10,833 bases of DNA, taken from assembly GCA_031178025.1 (NCBI GenBank), contig JAPSJU010000056.1:1-10833 (forward strand). The letters run 5' to 3'. The stretch is from Agromyces sp. (GTDB taxonomy: Bacteria > Actinomycetota > Actinomycetes > Actinomycetales > Microbacteriaceae). The notes beneath the pieces are model-generated. The model was given only the letters and a program-made list of their open reading frames with translations. It made no database searches and was not told the origin of the DNA. The position numbers and the translations under genes are program-made. Positions 1 through 7,517 of the stretch are shown here, piece by piece (the first letter of the stretch is position 1; each line of letters begins with the position of its first letter).

Positions 1-2361
1 CTCAGGTCCTCCTACTCGATGGGCGACGGCAACTGCGGCAGCAACGGCTCACTGCTCCGCGAGGTCACCCTCCAGTTCACCGTGGACGAGGAGGCGCGCG
101 GCCTTCGATCCGAGCTCGACACGACCGCGCTCCCGGACGGCACGCACACCATCGCCGCCGCATCCGGCACGGGCGAGTCGGCCACCCGCTCGATCGTCAC
201 CGACAACTCGGGCCCGTCCGTGGTCTCCTCGACCCCGGCGGCAGGGGAGCTCATCACCTCCGCGGTCGCCCTCGACGTGCAGCTCGAGGACGCCTCGGGC
301 ATCCTGTCGGGCCCCGAGGTCACGCTCGACGGCGTCGCGGTCGGCCTGGCCGCTCCGATCGGGCCGGGTCTCAGCGCCGGCGAGCACACGCTCGCCGTGA
401 CGGCCGTCGACGGCCTCGGCACCGAGGTCACGCACGAGATCGTGTTCGCCTCCGCCGGCATCCCGGACGCCCCGGCCGACCTCGCACCCGCCTCCGGCGC
501 CACCGATGTCGACGGCACGGTGACCCTGTCGGCCACGCTCGCCGAGCCCGACGGCGGCGACGTCACCGCGACGTTCTCGCAGGCGGAGATCCTCACGCCC
601 AATCAGGTGTGGCAGGGCTCGGCGCCCACCGTGCCGACGACGCTGCGCGTGCCGGGGGAGCAGAAGGCCGCATCGTCGGCGCTCGTGCCGGGCGACGGGC
701 AGACGCTCGACACCGCGGCATCCGACCAGGTGGTCTTCCAGCGCTTCGACGTGATGGTCAAGGGCCACGTGCAGGCGCCGGTGCTGCGCTGGGCCGGCAC
801 GATCGACCCCGACCGCCTCGGCTCGCTCCGCGCCTGGAACGTCGCGGCCGGCACCTGGGACGTGCTCGCCTCGGCACGCGGCGCCGCGACGGGCGACACG
901 GTGCTCACCGCCGACGTCGACGATGCCTACATCGACGGTCAGCAGGTGCACGTCATGGTCACCGGCGAGGACCCCTTCGCGGACGACCTCGCCGCCGGCG
1001 ACCCGAACAGCTTCGCCGACCCCGCGAGCTACGACTTCTCGATCGCGCACTTCACCGACACGCAGTACCTGTCGGAGGGGGCCGTCGAGCAGGAGACGGC
1101 CGAGGAGCGCGCCGTCTGGGAGTCGGCCTATGCCGGCGTCGTCGACTGGATCGCCGCGAACGCCGAGGCACGGAAGATCGCGTACGCAGCGCACACCGGC
1201 GATGTCATCGAGAACAACATGCGCGCGCCGGCGACGGACGCGATGGCCCGGCAGATCGTGGGCGAGTTCGAGGTGTCCTCGGCGCAGCAGGCGGTGCTCG
1301 ACGCAGCCGGCGTGCCCAACGGCGTCATCGCGGGCAACCACGACAACCAGTCGGGAACCGAGAACGGACCCGGGGCCGTCTTCAACCGCTACTACGGGCC
1401 CGATCGCTACGCGGCGCTGTCGTCGCAGTGGGGTGCCGCGGAATACGGCGGCCCGTGGCGCGAGGGGGACAACCAGAACCACTACGACCTCTTCTCGGCG
1501 GGCGGGCTCGACTTCGTCGTGGTCGGCCTCTCGTACGGCGTGACGCGTGAGGAGGCCGAGTGGGCCGACGGCATCTTCACGCAGTTCTCCGGTCGCAACG
1601 GTATCCTCCTCTCGCACGACTACCTGCGACCGAGCACCCAGCCCGACGGCCGTGACGCCCCGTTCGCGGCACCCGACGGCTCGATGCTCTACAACACGGT
1701 CGTGCAGGACAACCCGAACGTGTTCCTCATCCTCGCGGGCCACGAGCACGGCGTGGGCACGAACGTGAAGCCGAACGTCGGCGAGGTCGGACACGGCGTC
1801 GTCGAGCTGCTGGCCGACTACCAGTTCTACACGGTGTCGGCCGACCGGCTCGGGCTCACCGAGGTCGGCGGGTACGCGCCCGACGCGCAACTGCGGTTCG
1901 GCGCGAGCTTCTTCCGCCTCCTGCAGTTCGACGTCGACGAGGGCGTCATGCACGTCGACACCTACTCGCCGCTCCTCGACGAGTTCGGCGCCACCGAGTA
2001 CGACGACCGGCAGCGCTACGACGGCACGGAGGACAGCCTCGCGCTGCCCGTCGACCTCACGAGCCGCACGACGAGCTTCCGCACCGACTCGCTGGCGCTC
2101 CACGTGCCGACGAGCGTCGTGGGGGAGTCGACCGTCGCCTCGGGCGGCACGGCCTCCGTGGAGTGGACGGGGCTCCGACCCGGCACGGCGTACGCCTGGA
2201 TCGTCACCGCGCACTCGGCCGGCGGCGGCCGGACGAGCTCGGAGCCGGCGGTCTTCATGACGGCGGATGGCACGGGCGCGCCCGGCACCTGGGCCCCGGG
2301 CTCGCCGCTCTTCCCCTACTCCGGGGCGACCGACGACGCCGACCGACCCGCGGACGGATGA
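1..2361 (+). CDS. Secreted calcineurin-like metallophosphoesterase with Ig-like and fibronectin-like modules (5' partial)
   Basis: The reading frame is open from base 1, so the start, and presumably a signal peptide, lies upstream. Bases 1 to about 600 encode Ser/Thr/Ala/Gly-rich beta-sandwich (Ig-like) repeats. The catalytic domain runs from about 1030 to 1950 and shows the two-metal phosphoesterase motifs in order: FTDTQY (Asp at 1057), GDVIEN (Asp at 1201), GNHDN (Asn-His at 1336-1341), SHDY (His at 1615) and GHEHG (His at 1741 and 1747). The first motif is D-x-Q instead of the commoner D-x-H, a variant I know from some secreted members. A fibronectin III-like module (RPGTAYAWIV) spans about 2060-2300. 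The protein ends without a transmembrane segment or LPXTG-type signal, so it is probably released or held by its modules. It likely hydrolyses phosphomonoesters or diesters outside the cell; the substrate cannot be told. Its TGA overlaps the next start (ATGA), implying translational coupling. Family confidence is high. Confidence 0.9.
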   Translation, partial: LRSSYSMGDGNCGSNGSLLREVTLQFTVDEEARGLRSELDTTALPDGTHTIAAASGTGESATRSIVTDNSGPSVVSSTPAAGELITSAVALDVQLEDASGILSGPEVTLDGVAVGLAAPIGPGLSAGEHTLAVTAVDGLGTEVTHEIVFASAGIPDAPADLAPASGATDVDGTVTLSATLAEPDGGDVTATFSQAEILTPNQVWQGSAPTVPTTLRVPGEQKAASSALVPGDGQTLDTAASDQVVFQRFDVMVKGHVQAPVLRWAGTIDPDRLGSLRAWNVAAGTWDVLASARGAATGDTVLTADVDDAYIDGQQVHVMVTGEDPFADDLAAGDPNSFADPASYDFSIAHFTDTQYLSEGAVEQETAEERAVWESAYAGVVDWIAANAEARKIAYAAHTGDVIENNMRAPATDAMARQIVGEFEVSSAQQAVLDAAGVPNGVIAGNHDNQSGTENGPGAVFNRYYGPDRYAALSSQWGAAEYGGPWREGDNQNHYDLFSAGGLDFVVVGLSYGVTREEAEWADGIFTQFSGRNGILLSHDYLRPSTQPDGRDAPFAAPDGSMLYNTVVQDNPNVFLILAGHEHGVGTNVKPNVGEVGHGVVELLADYQFYTVSADRLGLTEVGGYAPDAQLRFGASFFRLLQFDVDEGVMHVDTYSPLLDEFGATEYDDRQRYDGTEDSLALPVDLTSRTTSFRTDSLALHVPTSVVGESTVASGGTASVEWTGLRPGTAYAWIVTAHSAGGGRTSSEPAVFMTADGTGAPGTWAPGSPLFPYSGATDDADRPADG

Positions 2362-3512
2362 CCGACGCCGCGCATCCGCGCCGCCGCGCCCGCATCCCCG
2401 CGGTCGCGGCGGCGCTCGTCGCACTGCTCGGCACCGCGGTCGGCCTCGCCCTCTGGACGCCGGTCGGGCCCGCCGCCGCCCACGATTCCACCACGACGGC
2501 GAGCGCGCACGTCGAGCGTCGCGGATCGCACCTCGTGGCCGAGCTCGAGCTCGAGTACGACCTGCTCATGAAGTCGGCGTGGCTCTACGCCGAGGCGTAC
2601 GAGGCGACCGGGCGATCCGTGCAGCTGGCGCAGCTGGCCGAGAACGCCGACGCCGTCGACGCGTACGTCACCGCGAGGTTCGTCATCGACGCCGGCGGCG
2701 AGCGCTGCGTCGCCGAGCGAGAGCGTCCCGCGGACATCCGCGAGGCGTCCGACCGCGCCTTCGCGGTGCTGCGCTACCGGTACGACTGCGGAGCAGGGCA
2801 CGGTGACCTCGCCGTCTCGAGCGCCCTCTTCCCCGACGCCGAGGGATTCGTGCACGACACGCAGACGCTCGTGACGTGGAACTCCGACGGGGAACGTGGC
2901 AGCGGCCTCGCGACCGAGGCGGCGCCCACGCTGGAGCTCTCGTCGGCTCCGGGCGGCTTCGGCGAGTTCCTCCTGCTCGGCGCGCACCACCTGCTCATCG
3001 GCCCGGATCACCTGCTGTTCCTCGTCGCGCTGCTGCTCGGCGCACGGAACCTCCGCGGGGTGGTGATCGCCGCGACGACGTTCACGGTCGCGCACAGCGT
3101 GACCCTCCTGCTCGCGGGGACGGGACTCGTGACCGTACCCGCGGCGATCGTCGAGCCGGTGATCGCACTGTCGATCGCCGCTGTCGCGGCAGCGGCGATC
3201 ACCGCGACGGAGCCGCCGGCGCGGTACCGGGTGCCGATCGTGTTCGCGTTCGGCCTCCTGCACGGGCTCGGCTTCGCGGGTGCGCTCGGGATCGAGGAGC
3301 CCTGGTCGTGGAACCTGCTGGCGTCGCTCCTCGCCTTCAACCTCGGCATCGAGCTGGTGCAACTCGCGCTCATCGCCGTCGCGTTCCCGCTGCTCGTGCG
3401 GGTGCGGCGGACGGGTGCCGGTGCGCCAGCCACGCGGATCGCCGGGGTGCTCGTCGCCGCCGTCGGCCTCGTGTGGTTCGCGGAGCGCGTCATCACCGGC
3501 TCCACCGGATAG
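2358..3512 (+). CDS. HupE/UreJ_2-family membrane protein
   Basis: 384 residues. The start is the ATG overlapping the upstream TGA; an in-frame open stretch continues upstream but lies inside the phosphoesterase gene. Residues 1-41 form a signal peptide (Arg-rich n-region, long hydrophobic core, PAAA), so the mature protein would begin at His42. Residues 42-195 are an extracytoplasmic domain with two cysteines (C117, C144), possibly a disulfide. About six membrane helices follow, with the family's histidine signatures: GAHHLLIGPDHLLF (H210, H211, H218), FTVAHSVTL (H246) and GLLHGLGFAG (H302). This is the architecture of the HupE/UreJ_2 group, named after nickel-hydrogenase and urease accessory proteins. 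No hydrogenase or urease gene is visible here, so a nickel role is not supported by context; metal permease or membrane accessory function is inference. Coupling to the secreted metallophosphoesterase suggests a joint extracytoplasmic task. Confidence 0.85.
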   Translation: MTDAAHPRRRARIPAVAAALVALLGTAVGLALWTPVGPAAAHDSTTTASAHVERRGSHLVAELELEYDLLMKSAWLYAEAYEATGRSVQLAQLAENADAVDAYVTARFVIDAGGERCVAERERPADIREASDRAFAVLRYRYDCGAGHGDLAVSSALFPDAEGFVHDTQTLVTWNSDGERGSGLATEAAPTLELSSAPGGFGEFLLLGAHHLLIGPDHLLFLVALLLGARNLRGVVIAATTFTVAHSVTLLLAGTGLVTVPAAIVEPVIALSIAAVAAAAITATEPPARYRVPIVFAFGLLHGLGFAGALGIEEPWSWNLLASLLAFNLGIELVQLALIAVAFPLLVRVRRTGAGAPATRIAGVLVAAVGLVWFAERVITGSTG

Positions 3513-3514
3513 CG

Positions 3515-3538
3515 CGTCGCCGCCCGGGAACGGCGACG
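3515..3538. terminator. Candidate bidirectional terminator hairpin between convergent genes
   Basis: CGTCGCCG (3515-3522) pairs perfectly with CGGCGACG (3531-3538) around an 8-nt loop. It sits exactly in the 26-bp gap between two convergent stop codons. No T-tract follows on either strand, as is common in high-GC actinobacteria. Function is inferred from position and symmetry. Confidence 0.5.
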
Positions 3539-4978
3539 TCAGGCGGCGGATGCCTCGGCCGGTCGGTGCTCGATGTCGTCGACGTGGCCGCGGGGCATCA
3601 GGATCGCGCCGGCGATCGTCGCGACGGTCGCGACGATGACCGCCATGAAGACCGCAGCGGATGCCGCCTGGATCGCCACGGGCGAGTGCTCGCCCAGCCC
3701 CGACCCGGCGATGACCGCGTTCGCGATGGCGCCGAAGATCGCGACGCCGACCGCGCTGCCCATCGAGCGCAGGAACATGTTCGCGCCGGTGACCACGCCG
3801 CGTTCCGTCCACGCCACCGACGACTGCGCGGCGATGAGGGTCGGTGACGCGACGAGCCCGAGCCCGAGCCCGACGATGAAGCATCCGATCGCCGTCGTCC
3901 ACACGTTCGGCACGTACGACGCGGCGTACACGGCCGCCGCACCGACCACGGCGATGCCCAGGCCGATGAACGCCGTCGCCCGGAAGCCGATGCGCAGGTA
4001 CAGCCGGCCGGACTGCGATGCCGAGATGGGCCAGCCGAGCGTCAGGGCGGCGACGGCGAGTCCCGACACGAGGGGGGTGGCATCCGCCGTCGACTCGAGG
4101 AAGGTCGGAACGTAGGAGGTCAGGCCGATGAGCGCGGCGCCGACGCCGAACGAGATGAGCGAGGTCGTCACGATGAGCCGCCGCGAGAACAGCCACAGGG
4201 GGAGCACGGGTTCCGCAGCGCGGCGCTCGATGAACACGAACGCGAGGAGCAGCGCCCCCGCGACCGTGAACCCGCTGATCGACTGCCACGAGAACCAGTC
4301 CCACGCCTGGCCGCCCTCGAGCACGGCGAGGATGAGCAGGGTCAGCCCGACGGTGAGCACGACGGCTCCGGCGATGTCGAGTCGGTGCTGCTGGCGCTCG
4401 ACGGTCTCGTGGTAGGCGCGGACGAGCATCCAGGCGGCCAGGAAGCAGAGCGGGATGTTGACGAAGAAGATCCAGCGCCAGTCGAGGAACTCGGCGAACA
4501 GGCCGCCCAGCGACGGCCCGACGACGGACGACGCGGCCCAGACGCTCGCGATGTACCCCTGCACCCTCGCGCGCTCCCGCACGGTGTAGATGTCGCCGGT
4601 GATCGTGATCGACACGGGGAGCACGGCACCCGCCCCGAGCCCCTGCACGGCACGGAAGACGATGAGCGAGGTCATGTCCCACGCCACGCCGCAGAGGATC
4701 GAGCCGACGAGGAAGAGGGCGATGCCGATGAGGATGATGGGCTTGCGACCGACGGTGTCGGCGAGCTTCGAGTAGATCGGCACCGAGACGGCCTGGGCGA
4801 GCAGGAAGATCGAGAAGAGCCACGGGAACTGGCTGAAGCCGCCGAGGTCGCCGACGATCGACGGCACCGCCGTCGCGAGGATCGTCGCCTCGATCGCGAC
4901 GAGGCCCGTCGAGAGCATGAGGGCGATGAGCACCGGCCCGCGCTCGGAGCGGAATCCCACGGCGGCCTGGTCGGTCAC
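3539..4978 (-). CDS. MFS drug-efflux transporter, DHA2 (14-helix) family
   Basis: 479 residues with a GTG start supported by a strong GAGGAGG ribosome binding site. The protein is almost wholly hydrophobic, with about 14 predicted helices and a central linker. Family signatures are present: the loop 2-3 motif SKLADTVGRKP (residues 70-80), the helix 5 antiporter motif VVGPSLGGLF (152-161) followed by DWRWIFFVNIP (166-176), and RAVQGLGAGAV (109-119). These fit proton-coupled exporters of the EmrB/QacA type, which expel lipophilic cations and drugs. In helix 1 the usual Asp position is Glu30 (VAIEATILATAVPSI), a variant I believe recurs in an actinobacterial subgroup. The substrate is unknown. 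It is convergent with the HupE/UreJ_2 gene and divergent from the kinase gene. No TetR or MarR regulator is adjacent in the window, though the upstream region carries repeats and a dyad that could be operators. Confidence 0.92.
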   Translation of the reverse strand: MTDQAAVGFRSERGPVLIALMLSTGLVAIEATILATAVPSIVGDLGGFSQFPWLFSIFLLAQAVSVPIYSKLADTVGRKPIILIGIALFLVGSILCGVAWDMTSLIVFRAVQGLGAGAVLPVSITITGDIYTVRERARVQGYIASVWAASSVVGPSLGGLFAEFLDWRWIFFVNIPLCFLAAWMLVRAYHETVERQQHRLDIAGAVVLTVGLTLLILAVLEGGQAWDWFSWQSISGFTVAGALLLAFVFIERRAAEPVLPLWLFSRRLIVTTSLISFGVGAALIGLTSYVPTFLESTADATPLVSGLAVAALTLGWPISASQSGRLYLRIGFRATAFIGLGIAVVGAAAVYAASYVPNVWTTAIGCFIVGLGLGLVASPTLIAAQSSVAWTERGVVTGANMFLRSMGSAVGVAIFGAIANAVIAGSGLGEHSPVAIQAASAAVFMAVIVATVATIAGAILMPRGHVDDIEHRPAEASAA

Positions 4979-4981
4979 GTT

Positions 4982-4988
4982 CCTCCTC
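4982..4988 (-). promoter_or_regulatory. Ribosome binding site of the MFS gene
   Basis: On the minus strand GAGGAGG lies 3 nt before the GTG at 4978. The match to the anti-Shine-Dalgarno sequence is near perfect. It decides in favour of the GTG start although the spacing is short; the first GAGG of the run gives a 6-nt spacing. Confidence 0.75.
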
Positions 4989-5041
4989 GTTCACGGCTCC
5001 ACGCAGGACCTTCGGACCCACCCTTACGGCAACGCCGTGAC

Positions 5042-5059
5042 GACGGGATCATTCCCGTC
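5042..5059. promoter_or_regulatory. Perfect 18-nt dyad upstream of the MFS gene
   Basis: GACGGGA (5042-5048), a 4-nt centre TCAT, then TCCCGTC (5053-5059) is a perfect inverted repeat 63-81 bp upstream of the MFS start. It could be a repressor operator, or an RNA hairpin in the MFS leader. A second small stem, ACGGC-AAC-GCCGT (5026-5038), lies beside it. The role is inferred from symmetry and position only. Confidence 0.4.
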
Positions 5060-5075
5060 CGGGGCCGCGTCCACG

Positions 5076-5113
5076 CCGGCCCTTCGGGTCAGCACCGGCC
5101 CTTCGGTCATCAC
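5076..5113. repeat. Two near-perfect 19-bp tandem direct repeats
   Basis: Unit 1 (5076-5094) and unit 2 (5095-5113) share the exact 12-mer CCGGCCCTTCGG followed by TCAGCA or TCATCA, differing by a one-base indel and one substitution. They abut head to tail in the non-coding region between the divergent MFS and kinase genes, next to TTGACA-like boxes on the minus (5122-5127) and plus (5172-5177) strands. Repeated sites in such a place often bind a regulator; this is inference. I see no convincing -10 box at standard spacing to either TTGACA. Confidence 0.5.
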
Positions 5114-5230
5114 TGAGGGTTTGTCAAGGGTCACCGCCGGAATGGCGCGCGATGCGCGGCATGGCGGACGATTGACAGACAGCGACGGGCGCGACGTCGA
5201 CACCGAGACGCCGCACACACGGGGGCCGAC

Positions 5231-6286
5231 ATGACCGAGCGACGACACGCCGGATCGACGACGGATGCGCCGGTCGGGTACGAGGCGCCGATCCCGGCAC
5301 CGTCCTCGCTCCGCTATGAGTTCCGGGCCCACCTCGGCTCCGGGGGCATGGCCGACGTGTACCGCGCCCGCGACACGGAACTCGGCCGGGACGTCGCCGT
5401 GAAGGTGTTCCGCGACGACCTCGGCACCGTCGCCGACGTGCAGCGCCGGGAGCGCGAGATCCGCCTGCTCGGGGCGTTGTCGCATCCGGGGCTCATCGGG
5501 ATCCACGATGCCGGCACCCTCGAGCACGGCGGCCGGAGCCGCCGCTACCTCGTCATGGAGCTCATCGAGGGCCGGTCCCTCGGACACCGGCTCACCGGGG
5601 GACCGCTGACACCCCGCCAGGCGGCGGAGGTCGGCGCGCAGCTCGGGGATGCGCTCAGCTACGTGCACTCGCGAGGGATCGTGCACCGGGACGTCAAGCC
5701 CGAGAACATCCTGCTCGACGAGGTGCCCGCGTTCGGCTACACGCTCATGGCGAAGCTCGCGGACTTCGGGGTGGCCCAGTTCGACGGTGCCGCGAGGGTC
5801 ACGAGCGACGGGGCGATCATGGGCACGGCGGCCTACATCTCGCCGGAACAGGCCCGCGGCGACGCCGTGGGCGCGCCGAGCGACATCTACTCCCTCGGCC
5901 TCGTGCTGCTCGAAGCGCTCACCGGCGAGCGCGCCTACGGCGGAACGCAGATCGAGGCGGCGCTCGCGCGACTGCAGCGGCCGCCTCGCATCCCCGACGA
6001 GCTCTCCGACGACTGGCGCACGTTCCTCGCCGCCATGACGGCCGATGACCCGGCGGAGCGTCCCACCGCCCACGATGTCGCCGCGACCATGCGCGATCTC
6101 CTGCGCCCGATGACGGCGGCGCACGGCCGGCACGGCCACGCGCGGACCGAGGGGAGCGCCGCGGTGGCGACCGTCCCACGGGCGCGAGCGGCCCTCGCCG
6201 GCCTGTTCAGCGGCCGGCGCGGAAGCTCGCTGGCCGTCGCCGTCGGGCTCATCGCCGGAACCGTCGCCGGAGTCCGCGTCCTCTGA
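5231..6286 (+). CDS. Serine/threonine protein kinase (Hanks/PknB-type), tail-anchored
   Basis: 351 residues, ATG start, only a weak G-rich stretch before it. The complete kinase fold spans about residues 29-291: glycine loop LGSGGMADVY (35-44), ATP-binding Lys58 (VAVKVF), helix C Glu in REREIRLL, catalytic loop VHRDVKPEN (151-159; Asp154, Lys156, Asn159), DFG (178-180), activation segment with Thr191 and Thr199, SPE (204-206) and DIYSLG (218-223). All catalytic residues are present, so it should be active. After residue 292 comes an Arg/Ala/Gly-rich stretch, then one hydrophobic segment (about 333-348) that ends the protein. No PASTA or other extracytoplasmic domain exists, unlike PknB. It may be a tail-anchored membrane kinase or the tail may simply be hydrophobic. 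Substrates are unknown; the adjacent transporters are possible but unproven targets. Confidence 0.93.
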   Translation: MTERRHAGSTTDAPVGYEAPIPAPSSLRYEFRAHLGSGGMADVYRARDTELGRDVAVKVFRDDLGTVADVQRREREIRLLGALSHPGLIGIHDAGTLEHGGRSRRYLVMELIEGRSLGHRLTGGPLTPRQAAEVGAQLGDALSYVHSRGIVHRDVKPENILLDEVPAFGYTLMAKLADFGVAQFDGAARVTSDGAIMGTAAYISPEQARGDAVGAPSDIYSLGLVLLEALTGERAYGGTQIEAALARLQRPPRIPDELSDDWRTFLAAMTADDPAERPTAHDVAATMRDLLRPMTAAHGRHGHARTEGSAAVATVPRARAALAGLFSGRRGSSLAVAVGLIAGTVAGVRVL

Positions 6287-6360
6287 GTCCTGCGCCGGTT
6301 CCGGTGGGCACGCCTGCGCGGCTTCCGGCGCGGCTCCCGTCCCGCGGTCCGACCACGGCG

Positions 6361-6366
6361 TAGCGT
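6361..6366 (+). promoter_or_regulatory. -10 box for a probably leaderless AI-2E-family gene
   Basis: TAGCGT fits TAnnnT and ends 7 nt before the ATG at 6374, so transcription would begin at or next to the start codon. No Shine-Dalgarno sequence precedes the ATG, which fits leaderless translation as is common in actinobacteria. No clear -35 box is visible. It implies the gene can be expressed apart from the upstream kinase. Confidence 0.5.
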
Positions 6367-6373
6367 CGCACCC

Positions 6374-7498
6374 ATGTGGAGACGCAGGAACCCACGCCCG
6401 GCGAATGAGACGCCCGTGGCGGAGATCACCGGCGGAGCCGACTCGCCCGGCCCGGAACTGAAGATCCGGGCGTTCCGGATCGGGTTCGTCGGCGCGATCG
6501 GCGTGCTGCTCGCGGTGCTGCTCGGCGGCATCATCGGCCAGCTCGGCACCGTGATCCTCTACGTGGCGCTCGCGCTCTTCCTCGCGCTCGGCCTCGACCC
6601 CGTCGTGAGCTGGCTGCAGCGACGCGAGATCCCGCGCTGGCTCGCCATCCTGCTCGTCTTCGTCATCGTCATCGGCCTGTTCGTCGGCCTGATCGCCACG
6701 ATCGTCCCGATCGTGGTGGAGCAGACGACGATCATCGTCGAGGACTGGGACCGGATCGTCCAGAACATCCTGAACAGCGACCTCGTCGGCTGGCTCGACG
6801 CCATCACGGGCGGCGACGTCATCGGCGGCGCGGTGAGCTCGGCGGGCGACTTCCTCTCCGACCCGGCCAACCTCGGCTCCCTCACGGGCGGCATCCTCGC
6901 CGTGGGCGTGGGCATCGCGGGCGGCTTCACGGGCGCGACCATCGTGCTCATCCTCACGCTCTACTTCCTCGCCTCGCTCGACTCGATGCGGCGCTACGCC
7001 GCCCGCTTCGTGCCGGCGAGCTCGCGCGGCCGCTACCGCGAGGTGTCCGAGGAGATCACGAGCTCCGTCGGTCGCTACGTCATCGGGCAGGTCAGCCTGG
7101 GTGCCATCAACGGAGTGCTCAGCCTCATCTACCTGTCGATCATCGGGGCCCCCGCGCCGATCCTGCTGGCGTTCATCGCCTTCCTGACCTCGCTCATCCC
7201 GCTCGTGGGTACGCTCACCGGCGCCGTCATCATCTCGCTCGTCTGCCTCGCCGCCTCCCCGGTGACGGCGCTCGCCGCGATCATCTACTACCTGATCTAC
7301 ATGCAGCTCGAGGCGTACGTACTGAGCCCTCGCATCATGAACCGTGCGGTGGCGGTGCCCGGGGCGCTCGTCGTGATCGCGGCCGTCGCGGGCGGCACGC
7401 TCGGAGGCGTGCTCGGCGCACTGGTCGCGATCCCCGTCGCGGCGTCGCTCATCATCATCATCGAGAAGGTCGTCTTCCCCCGACAGGACGCCATCTAG
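6374..7498 (+). CDS. AI-2E transporter family (PerM/UPF0118) membrane protein
   Basis: 374 residues beginning at ATG (MWRRRNP). A short basic, polar N-terminus is followed by membrane segments at about 35-55, 57-74 and 89-115, a large polar loop (about 116-172) and more helices near 176-200, 238-258, 262-290, 296-310 and 328-362. Family signatures seen: ALGLDPVVSWLQRREIPR (71-88), YFLASLDSMRRYAARFVP (197-214), LIPLVGTLTG (274-283) and QLEAYVLSPRIMNRAV (311-326). The family is named for E. coli TqsA, an autoinducer-2 exporter, but also holds Na+/H+ antiporters and many uncharacterised permeases. No luxS or quorum gene is here, so substrate should stay open. The gene lies 87 bp after the kinase on the same strand with a probable own promoter. 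Confidence 0.92.
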   Translation: MWRRRNPRPANETPVAEITGGADSPGPELKIRAFRIGFVGAIGVLLAVLLGGIIGQLGTVILYVALALFLALGLDPVVSWLQRREIPRWLAILLVFVIVIGLFVGLIATIVPIVVEQTTIIVEDWDRIVQNILNSDLVGWLDAITGGDVIGGAVSSAGDFLSDPANLGSLTGGILAVGVGIAGGFTGATIVLILTLYFLASLDSMRRYAARFVPASSRGRYREVSEEITSSVGRYVIGQVSLGAINGVLSLIYLSIIGAPAPILLAFIAFLTSLIPLVGTLTGAVIISLVCLAASPVTALAAIIYYLIYMQLEAYVLSPRIMNRAVAVPGALVVIAAVAGGTLGGVLGALVAIPVAASLIIIIEKVVFPRQDAI

Positions 7499-7517
7499 CG
7501 TCCACCGGGCCAGGCGC

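Noticed and set aside
49..2424. Open minus-strand frame of 791 codons opposite the phosphoesterase gene
   Set aside because: The translation is Arg/Val/Gly/Asp-rich low-complexity without any domain, as expected opposite a high-GC gene; the plus strand has full catalytic motifs.
2358..3512. Hydrogenase or urease accessory protein
   Set aside because: The family name is historical; no hydrogenase, urease or nickel genes are visible, so the nickel role is not assigned.
2316..5021. Open minus-strand frame of 901 codons spanning the HupE/UreJ_2 and MFS genes
   Set aside because: It runs through two well-supported genes and an intergenic gap in a different frame, and is Arg/His/Ala-rich with no domain.
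4917..5234. Plus-strand frame of 105 codons whose stop overlaps the kinase ATG as ATGA
   Set aside because: It looks like a coupled upstream gene, but its first part is antisense to the MFS start, it crosses the repeats and dyad, has no ribosome binding site I can see, and its composition is not protein-like.
6374..7498. Quorum-sensing autoinducer-2 exporter
   Set aside because: Only the family name suggests this; the family has varied substrates and no luxS or signalling gene is present here.
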